Of a stretch of 64,000 nucleotides of DNA, positions 23,501-38,500 are shown piece after piece. The stretch is from Tigriopus japonicus (lineage: Eukaryota > Arthropoda > Copepoda > Harpacticoida > Harpacticidae). The position numbers and the translations under genes were made by a program. Location of the stretch: positions 6,568,059-6,632,058 of the forward strand of contig CM021318.1 in the NCBI GenBank assembly GCA_010645155.1, read 5' to 3'. Within the stretch, counting starts at the first letter, position 1; each line of letters starts with the position of its first letter. The notes beneath the pieces were generated by a model. The model searched no databases. It saw only the letters and a program-made list of their open reading frames with translations, and was not told where the DNA came from.

Positions 23501-26500
23501 CGGCACTATCAGTTGGAACTTCACAGCTCGATGTGCTTCTAGCAATGTTCTTATACGAACACAGTCAAGCTAGCCAAGCAGCATAGCACTCTCGAGGCTA
23601 GCTTAGCCCTCACATACACGCAGAAAGAGAGGCTCAGACCTCAGCTACTAAGTGAGTGAGTATGGCGTGCATGCGTCCGTGAGTGAGTGAGTAAGTGAAC
23701 GAAGAGACAATCTGGCCTCCCCGTGGCCATAATCTAGCTTTCCAGTGCGCCTGAGTGGAGGGGGTCCTCTGGGATGCCAGACCTCCACTTCTCCTCCTCC
23801 TTTTCGTCTCTATGGGTTTGCTGCCCTAGCTAAAAACTATTCAGCGGACCAAAACTCCTCTGCTACCACTCTGTCACCGAAACTAGCTAGCTAGCTAGTC
23901 AGTCGTACTGTAGAAAGAGATGAAGCCGAAGCCAACCCACTCAAACTGCCTCTCCCCGCCGCATTCAATGCGGGGGGAACTGCCTGTGTAGTATTAGGAG
24001 CGAGAAAAGATGGCTGCTACCTCCGTTCTGCCGTTGACAACGTTTGCAAGCTTCTCGTTCTCCCCGTCTGCTACGTCTTCCAATTGTGGAGCTGAGGGCC
24101 AAGTCTTGGAAAAAAGAAGATATAGAGGCAAAAGGGTCCGTGGTTACAATGGCTGTATGTCGTAGATGTAGAGAACTACTACTACTACTACTACTGAGTG
24201 TAATCATCAAGGGAAGTCGGGTATACGTCAATGCCTATGACGACGACGACCCTCAACAGGGTTCCCCTGGCTGAGCTTGTTGTTGAGAAATAAATCTCTG
24301 TAGGTCATACTGCTAGTTCAGTTCTACTGGCATAGAACAGCATCATCACCACCACCACCAGTACCTCCATCGCCATCACTACTGCTATTTCTACCAAAGC
24401 GAAGGATGATGATGGTGATTGCGTTGTGACCAAGAGCAAAAGGCAAACGTTTTGGTCCGTGTGTGACAGAAAACTGACCGTGAGTCAGTCAGGAATCAAT
24501 TTCCATATTCGAGAACACTTCTACCATGATGCTCGGGAGGTCTCTACATCGTGCGGAGGATTGATAACGCGAACGATCGAACACATGTGTGAGAAAGCAC
24601 CCAAATTGTGTTACGGTCACTCATTCGAAAATGTGGCCCACAGATTTGTCACACTTGGATCACTCTGCTTATCCACTGAAAATGAAGGTAGAGAGAGAGA
24701 TAGGGAACATCGCGGCACCTTGGCCTGCCTCCTCCATGCTCGACATGCTCTGCTTAAGAAAGTCTCTTCGGTTCGGTTTGTCGACCGTTCGTTCAATCTA
24801 TGTATGTACATACGTACATGCACACTTAGAACTGTGTAGCTCATTATCTCTCCTCGTCAGCACTTGTCCACATGGATCTTGGCCTTGAGCCCAGTCGCTG
24901 TCGTGTTGTTCAAATTCGTATAATATTGCCAACGTGCTCGATCACCAGCCTCGGCGACGGCCTCGACTGACTCATTGGAAAGTACGACAAACCAAGTCGG
25001 TCAACAAACACACTATGGCAGCCCTGAGACCCAAGACGTGTTTTGTATGTGCACGAATCTATATATATATATGGCTTCACAACGAGAAGAGTGAAGAGAG
25101 AGGAAGACGTGGAAAAAACCACCTCTCCTACTCCAAATCTTCTCGTTGAGCTCGAATGTTGGTTGCTGCTCTATTGGAAGTGGTCGTCGCCCTCCACCTT
25201 CTTCTCCTCTGCCTTGGTATATATACGTATTTAATACTTGCTTGGAGTCCATGCTGCTGTGGGTTGAACACTCTTGGTCTCCGTGTTCATATAACTAGGC
25301 ACTTACGAACAAGAGGCGACGAGAGCAGCTGGCATTCGGTCGTTGGCCAGGGCTGGCAATGAGTCTCCTTTCCGTCCATGACTTTGTGCCTTAAGCATGA
25401 GGGAATACAAGTCCCCCCAAAGCCTTTTGAGACTTGCAGCAAAGCTGGATGGATGGATGGAAGAACCACCACCACCGCCACTTCAACTGTACTGCTAGCT
25501 CTAACACTACCAGTGGTACCACTGGTACCACCACCTACTAAGCCTGGTCTGAGAATAGGGAGCCCACAGTTTCTATCCATTTTGAAAGGGAAGAGAGAGA
25601 GAATGCACGTGAAGGAGAACTGAACTTGCTGTGGCTCCATTCTTCGTTTCCAAGTCACTTATTCTCCCTCTCCTCCTGGTATATCTCATTGGTTCTCTCG
25701 ATCCTCAGAACCCTGGCCAAACGAGGCTCCAGGGGCAAAATTCTGGATGGAAGAGGAAGAGAGCTTTTATGAGCTCAGATCTGGCAATGGCTCACTGACC
25801 TCTATTGGCAATTCCACTTGGTTGGATGTCCTCTCCAATGTGAAGCGAGGTCCAAAAATCGAACCATTTCAAACAAAAACAACTCGAGGAAGTGTATGAC
25901 TTGCCTTGCGAGCTGGAATTGCGTGGGAGCTTCGTTTCTGCTCTTGAAGAGCGAATAGAATTCAAACTGATTGGATGGGATATGGGTTCTAAGAACTGCC
26001 ATCATTTGTGCGCCTTTCAATTGGATGCTACAGGCTTTATGCGTACCACAGAGGAGAGCCGTCAAGTCGAGCCATACCTGGTTAGATCCATTCCACGTTG
26101 GGTTCCCTGGTTTTACGTTGTTCAACAGTGTTGGTCCAAACCAGCACACCAGCAACAAAAGGACTAATCGTCCATCGAGTCTAAAGCTCTGAAATAAAGA
26201 CAATCACTGGGGTTTTGAAACCTTTTGAGAGCTTTCAAACGCTATAGAATGTTTTAAACAACATGAGTTTGAAACCTTCGTAGATTCGAAAACGCACACA
26301 CATCGGGGACACTCTTATCGTAAAGCAATTTTCTGTTATTACGAACTGCCTAATGAGAATGACCCTATTTGTATCCAAGCAATTACTAGAACGACTCGCG
26401 AGGTATTTTACGTGAGTGATCGCCTCCGAAGTGAAATTGCTGAAAAGTTTCTGGAACCTCGATTCAAGATCATTTTTCATCGCCGTCTTTTTTGCCAATA

Positions 26501-29500
26501 TTTGCAAGGCTTGTCATTCCTCCCAACCCGACTTGGGGCCAACAAATTCATTCGATGACTTCGTATGTCAAAATAGACACAGTTTCTCCTCTGTCCAGGA
26601 AAAAAAGTCTAGCCCTGAAGGTTCGAGAGACCTTCTGTTAATGGAGTCTATGTCGGTTCTGTCCCATGATTTGTTTTTGTCCCGACTGAAAAGATCATAA
26701 GTCCGATCCTTCCAGTTCTATGGTAACCGCAGATCATCATCATTGAGAGACAAAGACCTGGTTGTAAAAAAGAGACTTTGGCTGTTTGCTCGCGCGTTTT
26801 TTGCGTAATCCAAGGATTCATCCAATCTCACTCACGTTGAGAAGCTAGCTAGCTTAGTGAGTCACACTTATCATTTGTAGGCAAACCTCCAGGTGATTTT
26901 CATCTGGTAGTGTTTGTTGTACCTTGAGATCGTGGGAGCTTGATCCTGGAATTCTGACGGAGTGCTTTAATTGGCTTCAGAGTAAAAATCATCGATGAAA
27001 TGAAGCCATAGTCTAAAGAGCTCTTCCAAAGCCCCTTTTTTCTCGCCTGCGAGTTTTGAGAGGCTCTTAATGTTGAAATGCATGCAGTAGCGATGACTTA
27101 ATGCCTCTGTGGTTTCCCCTTGACGAGTATTCAAATTCCGGAAAGCAATCATGGGTGATTGAGTTGCGAGAGTTTTGTTGGTTTTCACTCAAGTTGATCG
27201 AGTCCTCGTGTGATATTATCCTCATCCGAAGATGACTTGACTTTTGGACAGATTTCATTCTATTCTGATTGAATATCAGAGTCACTAGTAGCCTTGGGCT
27301 GACATTGGTCGTGATGGATGAAACCGAGCTCAAGCACGTTTCCTTTGGATGATCCAAAGAGCATAGAAATCTTTGGAAATCTGAAATGGGCTGATCAACA
27401 AAGCGCGAGCGCAAAAAAAGCAACATTCTCGAAGAATCTCCCCGTTTCAAAGCTATATTTTAGATCAAGTATGATATGATCGATAAATGTAGCCCTGATG
27501 GTTGGGGTACTGGAGGCTGTGAAAATGGTTCTAGCCCACTTGCATCGAGTTAAGAGGGCTGGAGGATGTAGGTAATCAACAGAGGGGGGCTCATCCATTC
27601 ATCAACATGTTATGAGGGGTTTGACTTTTTCCGAACGATCATGTCTCATTAAATGCAAATGTCAAGCTAGGAAACAATAGTTCCCTAACCTTTGGTGGTT
27701 CTTCATCATCATCCACCACCACCACCACCCTTCTCTCCAACAACCAAGGAATATTTGATAAACAAAGACAACCAGGAAGCGACAGGAGATTCCGCAAAAT
27801 TTCGTTGCCATACGACTTCAGGCGCACTTTAAATCAAAGCAATTATTTCACCCCACACACGCGCACATGTGTACATACCTACGTCCGTATATCTCTATTA
27901 GAATTCGAAGGCAAAGGCGGCCCCTGTGGTTCAATTCAGGAATGACCTTGCCTCCTTCAAGACGATAATCGATGAGAAATCCGCAGAGCTCAACCAACTT
28001 ACTCGGATGTGCCGAAAATGATTTCAGCATTTCAGAACCATCACTCGCTCGACATCCTCGAAAGAGATGACTTGATGACGACGCACCTGTTCATTTTTGT
28101 TTTCCTCATGCCACCAGAAACTAGGTCTCATGCATATTAGGTTGAGCCTCTTGCTCTGTCATTAGCAAAAGAACACGTCCATTTCATCCGCGTTTCCAGT
28201 CCTTCAAGTGCAAAAAAATAAGCTTGGACCCCTTTCGAATGCATGGATGGACTCAATTATCTTTTTCTAGAGTGACTCAACCTGGGCGACTTCAAATATC
28301 CAGTTTTCCTTGAGTCAATTGACCTCCAATCAGGAAGGTTCTTCGGCTCTTGTGGTTTCTACTAGATACACACATGATTGAGTCGCCACTTTCGAGCGCG
28401 TTTTTGAAAGTAACTAAACGTTTTAGAAGGAAGACAAGAAAAAAAATTAAAACCCCAACTTGAAGGAGGTCACAAAACGCTCTCTTGTCCTCTTCCAAGG
28501 CTAAAAGGTACACACGTGGAACATTCAAGAGATAGTTCCTCCAAGGGGTCAATGATCCGAAGAAGGAGACGGTCCTTGCCAAATCTTGCCTCTGGATTTG
28601 CATCGCAAAAAACTTAATGCGGCTTTCCATTGCTACATGGAAAATGTTCTTTGATGATACTCTTATGTTCGAGAAGAAAACTCGCTTTTTGGCTCATTTC
28701 ATGACTACTCAGAGAATGACATGTCCCGTCTTTTGGGTCCACCTCACTCGTCCCCTCAGGCTTTGCATGGCTTTGAAAGCGAAGAACACGAAGCGATGTC
28801 GGCTCGTTTCTGCACACATACACGTTCACATGCAGTTTGATCTTCTTCGAAGGGAGGGGGCCAAGTAGATTGCTGAGACCTCATCCAGAGGCTAAGAGTG
28901 CATACTGCCCCTTCTATAGTAGTAGTTTTTGAAGACGAGCAAATGTTCATGGGCATACAGGGTAGTCCATAACTAACGTTCCCTAGATTTTAGTCGTAAT
29001 TTATGACAAAACAAGATGCCAAAGCGACTTTTTGAGAAAAATAAGAGGAAAAGTAGAGCTGCTTGCCCATAACTTTGTTTTCTTCGTCTAAGCAATTGAG
29101 TCACTATTAGGCTTTGTTATGTGCGGGCAAAGCTATGATGGTTTTTCAGAATAGAGCTTGCGTAATATGCAAAATCAGTTTCGAAACGAGTCGATCAAAT
29201 ATACCTAAAAAGATGTTTTTTAACTAATATTTCTTCAGTATTAGTGCATTGTGTAATTCTTTGTTTGGCAATACGGATGACCCTGTATACCTACTATCCG
29301 CATGTGAACTCACAAAAGTCTTTTGAGACTAAATTTGAGCAAACTTGGACTCGCTTCATGCGCACGAGTTTTTCCTCCCTCGAGTTTTGCTGCCAAGTTA
29401 CGTTATGGCGCTTTTCGGGCATTGGTTTCCAAGCTTATCTTGGAGATGAATCGTGAAGTTTTCGAGAGAATTGAGGAATGAATGTTGGTTCAAAACCTTC

Positions 29501-32500
29501 TCGTCAGGCATTGTTGAGACCAGACGAGCTCCTAGCAATTTCTGTGCCTCCAGGGAAGATGTCTTCTTGCAACACATCTCGTGGAGGAAACCAGTTTCCA
29601 AGCACTCACATGCTCACGAGTTCTCGATTTGAAAGTGACGGTCAAATCGAGTTCGGCCACTTTATGTTGAGGCGAGGCTGAAGCTATGAAGGCAAAGTCT
29701 TTTCTTGTTCGGTTCTGTTCTGAAACAACCCTAGACTCTGTAGATTGAACAAGCTTGAGAGTTGTTCAGACCAGACCTGATGGACTCACTTTCAGAGAGG
29801 ACGGAACAATCGGTGCAAAAAGCCGAACGAAGACTCGTTGTCAAGAGACATTTCAGAGGTTCAAAGTGAACCTGGGTCTGAAAGAATGCAATCTCGACCG
29901 AAATAATTGAATTCATTTCTGACATGAACAAGAGAAGTTTCACTGAATCACCCGAGGAGATACGGCGATATTTCAATGAATTCAAATACATGCAAATATT
30001 CAACCAGATTTGATTGGGGAATGGCGTTGTTGTCGAACAGAAAACGGAGAGAGAGTTTCCTTCGTAAAGAGAGAGGGGGCCCTCTTCGGAATTGGCAAGT
30101 CAAGGCCTGAAGAAAAAGAAATTTGTACTCGCCAAGCAATACCTTCTTTGGTCGGCTTCTTGAGGGCATCTCTTCAGATCATGAGAGAAATCTTGGGGTG
30201 CCCAGAGCCCCTCAACAACGAACGAAACGACGACGACGACGGTGATGACGACGACCCATGTTCTTTTCTAACAGCTGCACGAACGAAATCCTGTGGCATT
30301 CCAACCCTTTTGGATCAGAGTGGCATATAAAGATGGTATTTCAGCATCGGCAATGATTAAAATCAGCTGGAGGCGTCTTCGAAGAATACATTCGTGGAGG
30401 CAGTCGTTGAATGTCATGAGGAAATGTCGAATGGCCTGTTCTTGTTCTACTTATTCTTATCGCCGCTTCTTGCCTTAGATAGACCTCGAGGGAAAATTGG
30501 GTTGGTCGAGGAGGCCAAATTAAGGGCTGCAAAAAACGCATCTTACTTAGAAGGAAAAGCACTGTGCACTCCAACGCTTTTTCTACTGTTATCTAGAATA
30601 CATTTTCTTCCTTCTTTCCTCATAACGACCTCTTCTAAGACCATCTAATCCACCAGCCCCAAAATCTGTTATTCATCGGGAGATCGAGCCAATTTCTAGA
30701 GCCCCTTCTCGAATGATCAGCTGAGAACGAGTTTGGCCTTTAGTTGTTCTCAGTGAACATGTAACGAAATTGGAAGCTAGGGCCGAGATCTGAGAACTTT
30801 TTTCCGTTCTTTCTTTCAAATGAACGGCTTCACACAAAAGTGATTTAAAAACGTCGAATGCACTTGCTGTGAAGTCATTTGGCCGATATCCTCGAGTTTT
30901 TGCCGCCGAATCTGGAGCTCGAACCTGTCCTTCAAGCCTGAATGGATCGAAAAAGCTCGTGATACAGATTGCCAATTCCGAGTACTTTTGTTTGCATGTC
31001 AATCGTTGGTTGATCTGAAGCTAGAAACTCGATTCGAGAGAGCTATTTGAGTGGTTCCATTGAATTCTGGGGATGTGCACTCGCTTCCTCTTGACAAATA
31101 AGCCGTCTCAAATTCGGTTTTGGTTTGGCTTCTGCCAAGACCCTGAACTTTGATTGCCCTCTGCCCAATCTGAGTGCGAGCATTCAAATCCTTTGGTGGC
31201 AATTGCAAAATCCTCGCCTACTCTTCATTTTGCCAAGGATTCGCCTTTTTTCTATCTCTGAAGTACATTCGTACATTCATTCAGTTGGCCGATATTGTAC
31301 AATGTAAATGACGTTCGTTCATGATTGACGGAGAAGGTTGTGCAATAAATGGGATTCCAGTTTCACGTTCCAATTGAAGAGCGTGTAATGACAATCCAGA
31401 GTTGAAATATGAAAGAGAAATAGGTCAATACCCTCTTTAATTCAATTACGACTTCAGAGCTCCCGAAACAACTGTGTCCGTGAATACTGGCAGCTCTCTC
31501 GGTTGACTTTGTTTTTCGAATACATTTCTGGTTCGGAGTAGCTAATTAAGCGATCCATACGTTCTGCACCAGATGGTTCCAGAGACATGAATGCATTCAC
31601 TTATATTAGACCTCGAGTTGGATGTGTTTTTTTCCACCAACCATGACCATTTGCGAATCGGTGGTCATCACTAAATGTATGTATTCTTCTATCCGTGCAT
31701 TCGAGGTGCATTAAATATTCATGCCTGTCCAAAAACTAGATCCAAATCAGGTCGGAAATGACCAGATATCCGCTGCAAAGCGTTCTTTTCACACTTGTGA
31801 CGAAATCATGTTCTCTTTTTGCTCTGCAGGTTTGGTCGTGTGCAAAGTGTGAAGCTCCTTGGTGTCGGAACCAAAGGAAACAATGAGAACAGTGAGGCCG
31901 CTACGGTGGCCTTCATGGACATCACCTCAGCGCTGAAGGCCCAGAGTGTGGAACACAATTTAGAGGATCGCGTTCTTCGGACGTGCTTCTATGACCCTCG
32001 CTCGGGTGCAGAGAGTGAAAGTGGGCCTGGACCCGGTGGAGGGGCAAGTGTGGGAAGTGCAGGGGTTGGGGGAAGAATAGTGAACAGTGTTGGGGGAACC
32101 GGCAGTGTGACGGGAATCGGATCATCCGCCCCTTCTTCAGCTGTACAAGCGAGGCTTCATGGGTAAGAACAAAGCTTTGTTTTATTTGAAATCTTGCAGT
32201 CACAGTATGTATGCAAGGATAAAGTCTATTAGCGGCAACATTATTTTTATATTGGGAGTTTGTACTGAATCTATGTCCGAGGATTCTTACATCCGGTTTT
32301 GACTGCTTTGTCATGAAAAGGGGGGTGCACATTTCGGGAACATGACGGATGAAATTGCAAAATAAAATTTAGAAAAATGATGTGTTTTCAATTTCAAGGT
32401 TTTTTTTCTTCTCTTATTCATTCAAATTTTAAAGTTTTGGTCAGAAATTTACTGCCTCGATTGTTAGATCAAAAATGTTTTGTTGCGTTTTTGCACTACA

Positions 32501-35500
32501 GGCATAAAAATATGTCAAAAATAAAACACAATTAGCAAGAGGTCAAAACATCATTAGCTAAAAATATTCACCCGTGGTAAATTAGATTGCATTTCAATTG
32601 CAAGACCTGTCTCAAATATTTACTAAGTTAAAAAGTGGCAAAAAGGGGACTTCAGCCTCAAATATCAAGATAGATATGGCCAGTAAGAAAGGCTTGATTT
32701 TTCAACTAAACTTGTTTCCCTGATTATAATAATGTGGTGTAATGGCAAAACAATTTTTAATTTGATTCCTGGAGAATTCCTTTTGAACAGATACACTGAC
32801 AAAATGACCACAAGAATTGGTGGCGTCATTTGGTAATGTAAACAAAAAGGGTGCACTGTTGAACTTTGATAAATTTCAAGCCAAAATAGTATAAAATGGA
32901 CGGAAAAAGGTTACGAGGTCGTTTGCCAAGACGAGAACGTTTACTTATTTAAAAGCTTTTTTTTTAATTGCAATCCCTGCTGAATTTGAATGAGTCAAGA
33001 AGAAAATGAATCCCTGCAATGAGTTTTGTCATTTCTGTATGGATCTCACTTGCCACAATAATAGGACTTGTCAAAACCAATGATAGCGGATTACCAAATC
33101 CAAGTTTGTGGTTCACAATGTCCACCACTTGTTTTTAGATTACTCAAACGAATTATGTACATTAGACTAACGATTGCGGTGTTGAGATAAGAGCACGTAC
33201 ATGTTTGCCAACTTTTTATATGAACTTGTTGCGTACTATTCTTTCTTCTTCAATTTGTCCTTTGCTTTTGAGATCAATGTCCATACTGACCTAGTATTAA
33301 AGATTTCTTGGAAAGAAAAGCCAATCTCATTCCAATCACGTCCACTGGAAGTTGGATGGAAGTGAGGCGTTTGGTTGTCAGTATGGGTTAGTTATTCAGT
33401 CAGGATATGGGCAAGGTCATTTCGAGTGAACCACCACGGACACTGCAAAGACTTGATTTCCGATCTGGAAACATGTCCAGATTATGAACGCTTTCGGAAT
33501 CAATCTCACTTCATTTCATCTCTTCCTTATCCCCAGTTCTGATGACCTAAATCGATCTAGTCATGGGGGCAATGGAGGATATTACACCAACAGTCGAGGA
33601 CCCCGCTACGACGACTACCGTGGCAGCCACATTCGAGGTGGTCATGGGCGTCCTATGTACCGCACATCAGCCGCTTATGTCGGCCCTGGCGAAAGGTACT
33701 TGTCCATTAAGCCCAATGCCCCAATCCCAGTATCCGTTTTAATGTGTATCTGTGACTTATTTGCAGCCGTAGCACCGGTGGTCCCGTGGGGTATCGAAGC
33801 AGCGCTTCTTGGTCAGACTCGTCTCGAATCCTGAACCCGGCGATTGCGCCCTCTTCCAATTCGAATGACTTATCGTACCTGAGAGATTCACCCTCTTTAG
33901 CCTCAGCGGCTAGCCCTGCAGGCTCCACGGGCAGTGTGGGCAGTTCTGGGAGCAGTCGAAGAGATAGCCGCAGTCTCAATGGCCACCTTCGTAGCCGAGG
34001 GGGTCAACCGTCGGCAGACTACTTGCATCACAGCAGCTCCTCTGCAGCCGTTGCAGCGACCTCACTTCGTGGCGTCAGCAGCCACAAGAACCCTGCTTCA
34101 TTGGGCTCGTCGGGTAATAGTCGGAGACACGTGAACTCCCTCAGGTCACCGTCCTCCATTCATGGAGGCAGTGGGGCGTCCACACCAGTGCACCCTTCCT
34201 CTCGCACCCCTGGGAGTGGGTTGGGAGGTGGTAGTGGCAACCCTGTGGCATCAGCGTCGTGCCGAAGTAGTGATGACTCCGGGTCAGACTCGAGCTCTGA
34301 CGATGACGGTGCTAGTGATAGAGACGATGGCAGTTCGGACTCGGGTGGGAGCTCGTCCAGGTCATCTTCGGCCTCTTCGACGAGGTCAGCTCGACGAGAC
34401 CCCGCCTCCAGCATCACCCACCGATCTCAAACCAACTCCACATCAGCTACGAACACGAGCTCGTCTCTAAACAGCCTCAACAAACGGCGATTGGGCACCG
34501 CACCCGCCAGAGCTGTGGATGACTCGAGTCGAACCTATTGTGCAATATTTCTGCGAAATCTGCCTGCCAGGCCAAGTGGTAAGAGAACAAAGATCCCACA
34601 TTTCTTACAAGTTAGACCAAGAACCATAGAATTTTCTTGACCATTAGAAATAACATTTACTGATGTAACACATCAATTGGCCTCCTCTTCAAATGAGACT
34701 TTGCACATCTTGGGTAGACTACGAATATCAATTTCTAGCTCAAGTGAATGCTGGAGTAAAAAGTTAGGCCCTTTCAAAGCTTATGTTCTAAAGAAGGCCT
34801 AGAGTGAATTAGCTCGCCCCTTTTGCGGTTATAGATTACAAGAAACGGGCTACCTTTTTTGTGTAGTATTATGTGGTGAGCTTTGAAAGAGCACAACTCT
34901 GAACCTCAACGTCGTCAATCCAACATGAGTAGGATCTCATTTGCAGAATGATAATTGACTATTTCCCTACTGTAAATCATCATTCTTATCGTTAGCCTCG
35001 TCGTCCAGAGAAATTTAGTTGTTCTTGGATACACTAGGGTCAGAAAAGAACATATGGAAGGTAATCAACCTATCATGAATGCCGTGTAATCAACTCGAGT
35101 TTGTCTTGGAGATGGGCTTTGATGCATTGCATCCTAGAGAGGAAATTGAGAAGTCTTTTCTGGTTTGTTGGCCAAGCCATAAAATTGAACACTCACGTTC
35201 TGAAACGATTCCGTTTTAACGAAATGCAAATTTTTCGGCCGACGTCGTAAATTAGTGTCGACTTTATGGTCGGGTGGTCGAGTGGTCTCAAAGAAGAGAA
35301 AATCTGATCTCTATCCTCGTGCAAGAAATTCAACCTGGTCTCTTTTATTTGCCCACAAAAACCATAACGTTGTAAAAAGAAGAGATTCTTTGCAAATCAA
35401 ACGATTATGGATGGATTTGCAGCATCCATCGTTCTTAGGCTCTGGAAATTTTGGAGTTTAATGGCGAAAGATGATATTTCAAATTTTGATCCAGGGTCCC

Positions 35501-38500
35501 TAAATACACCATAAGAGCATTTGATAGCTGATTTATATGAACTAGAAGTGGGAAAGTCGCATTGTCAACAGACCTTGCTACCCAATCAAATAAACTCCCA
35601 CTAGTATTGTCATGCTAGAAGCCAGTGTTTGAATGGCTTGTTTGCATGATCACTGCTTTTCTGCTATGGTCTGTGTAGTGTGTGAGTTCTTTTTCTCCCT
35701 TTCCCCGCTTTTGCCTGTGATTTATGTGAACCATTGCCAATTTCAACGTCTGTCACCTTCAGGAGAAATTTTCGAAATCAAGGCAATTGAACGAGAACAC
35801 CTCTGGCACCTTTTTATTGGCACAATCATCCGTTGACATTTGAATGAGGCAATATTCTTGACCATTTGGACAGCGGGAGGGCTTGAATTTTTGAAGGCAG
35901 AGATGGATGAATGCTACGTAGTGGGCCTTTGCCAACAAATGTGGGCTCGCCCAGTGCTAAAAATAATGCATGTATGGTGATGAAATGAATGTCATCGTTT
36001 ACCCAATTGTTATACAGCTAGGAACGACTGATGACGCCATTAAGGACGTGGGATCGGCTGGTTATTGAATCATTCAATCAGTGCAAAATGGTGTGGACAG
36101 ACTTGCTAGAATGGGCTGATGAAAGACTAAGAATCTCGATGCTCGTTAGACCTTATAAGAGACGGATCACAATCGACATCGAGAATGCTATCTGTGTCTA
36201 AAAGCTAATATTTGCCAAAAAGACTAAATTTAAGAATTTACTGCGAAGTGATTTGAATGAAACATTTTACACATGTTTGTGAGCTTTAGGTTTATGAGGA
36301 ATAAGATTGTTTTTGAAAGAGGGGGGAATTCGCCTGGAATTTCAGTCCTACTTCAATTGACAAATAAGATACTGAGAAGTGAATTTTAAGCTCCTGTGGT
36401 TCTTCGACCGTGTTTTAATTAATGTCAATGTTATTGCTCTTATTTTTTAGATCTCTCTCTCCAAGACTCGTTGTATCACGAGTTCCAAAAGTTGATGTGT
36501 CTTGATGTGGTGTCTGTGCGTATTGTGAGCAGTGGTCGATCTGGTCGCTATGCTGTGATCTATTTCAAATCTATGAGTGACGTCAATCGGGCTCTGGAAC
36601 GGGCGGGCGCCAAGAACGGGCTCGGCCACGACTCTTCGTCCAGTCCGGTCACGCCCAACTCCGGTGTCTTGGCTGGGGCTGAAGCCGAAGTCTTTCTTGC
36701 CAATGGCGAACTGATTGAGGATAAGTAAGTTGTTTTTACAGTGTTCAAGGAAGGACTTCTTCATAGATGGACCACGATGCTCAGGATGTGTGATTGTCAT
36801 TTTCATTAAAATCTTCATCAATTAGTGAACTTAGTGGCCTTGTGTTCCCAAAGAAAATATATTAGAATTTTCAACTCAATTAATGGCCAAAGTCAAAAGT
36901 TGTGCCCTCTTGAATCTCCGAGTAGAGAATGAAAGAGAGGTAATAGGGCGAGTTCGATCATTCAATGTGGCCTTATGTACTGATCTTTGAATGGGCACAA
37001 CTTTTGAGTCTATCGCTTGATTGAGCTGAAAGTTGAAATACGTAATCTTCCCAATACAATATGTTGAAGAATCTTATTGCCTTGTTTTAAACAACATCCT
37101 TAATTCGCATTCGCATCATGAGCATCCTTGTCCAGATTTCAGTTGTCCATAGCGTAATAAAATTGAATCAGACTTGACGTTGGCATGTTATTTTTTCCCT
37201 TATAGACGCTTATTTTTCCGCCCCGGGGATTCGGAGATGGACGAATTCTATCCAAGGGCCACCCGAACGCTTTATGTGGGCAACATCTCGAAGGAGATAG
37301 TGACCCGGAATCTTCACGACAAATTCAGTGATTGTGGCGAGATCCTCGAGATCGATATCAAAAAGAACACTCAGTTCGCTCTGATTCAGTTCAATAGTGT
37401 GTCAGCTGTCTGTAAGGCTATTCGCTCGTTTGACGGCGAGCCTTTCCAAGGGGCGGGGCGGCTCAAGCTGGCCTTCGCCATAGCCACGCCCACCAAGTGT
37501 GTGTGGTGTCATGGTCTGAATGAAGCAGTGAATGAGAAGGTGTTGGCTGCAGAGTTTGGCCGATTTGGTCAAGTGAACGACGTGCTCGTGAACAGCGCCA
37601 AAGGAACCGCCCTCATCTACTTTGATCAGGTGAGTCCTTGTCTTCAGACCCTCTAAAATTTGAAGAAGGATGTGTCTGTTCAAACTTAATAAACTAGGAA
37701 AATGGCAAAATTAATTGTTGAAGTAGAGATGGCCTCGAGTGTCCGAGAGCGATTTGACAGGATCTATTCATTGAAAAAAAAATCATTTTTTAGACTATAT
37801 ATTTTCTATTTGGATAGATAAGTAAGAGTCCTTCATGTATAATTATACAAATGAATGTATTTGTGTCGCAGTTGGGTATGATTCATCTATAACTCGACAT
37901 GTTTTTTAAAAATATTTAATGACTACCTAACGAAATGTGTTAGTTTATGCTTGAATCACATGATCCAATGGACACTTGTGATCAGAAGCCACAAGTTCAA
38001 ATTTTCATGTTTGAACCTCGCAAAAGGTGTTTCAAAAAATGCCGATAAAAGCTCGGTCTCGGCACATTTAACTTTGACTCATCGCTAGAATTATATTCCT
38101 TTTTGAAGATTTTACTTGAATATGGCTACTTCAAACACAAAATGAAGATATTTACGCAATTTCTCGACGGTATGTTTGCAGAAATAATAATTCACAGATG
38201 CATTCAAACCAACAGCTGCAAGTTTTTTTTAATGAGAAGCGTCAGACCAAGCTTCCATAAATATCAAATTTGTGGCAGACATGATTGATTGTTCCTCTTC
38301 TCACGTTTTTTGAATTAATGAAACACGTTGACAAACTCTTGATTCTTTAAACTCACCCTGTCTAATCTTTAAACCTGATTTTAATCATTTCTAAGAATAT
38401 CTATCAGACAATTCGTGTCTTGTCCGGAAGTTGCTATTATTGATTTACGGACTACATGAAAGCCAACCTTTGCATTTGCTCCACATCGTGTTTGCACTTT

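Larger units (their letters stand above)
17683..31829 (+). other. 14.1 kb first intron of spen, interrupting RRM1
   Basis: Begins GTAAAA right after the 28th codon is opened and ends GCTCTGCAG. Long intron between RRM1 halves; such introns often hold enhancers. No nested gene is supported: open frames are short or microsatellite-derived. Contents: a mariner-like MITE at 28956-29287 and many simple repeats, including GA at about 22796-22834, CTTT near 23295, CTAG at 23883-23898, CTA at 24176-24195, TA at 25060-25072, TGGA near 25446, CCA at 27712-27729 and GAC at about 30228-30254. Confidence 0.9.

Noticed and set aside
23965..24231. Minus-strand open frame with a poly-Ser start in spen intron 1
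   Set aside because: The serine run is the translation of a CTA microsatellite; no domain, no splice context.
35262..35345. tRNA-like sequence in spen intron 4 with an A-box and an AGAGA/TCTCT stem
   Set aside because: The anticodon loop would be 8 bases, there is no proper B-box and the acceptor stem does not pair. At most a decayed tRNA-derived repeat.
37725..38093. Possible hAT-like MITE bounded by TAGAGATGG and CATCGCTA
   Set aside because: Only about 7 terminal bases resemble each other and the 8 bp flanks do not match.
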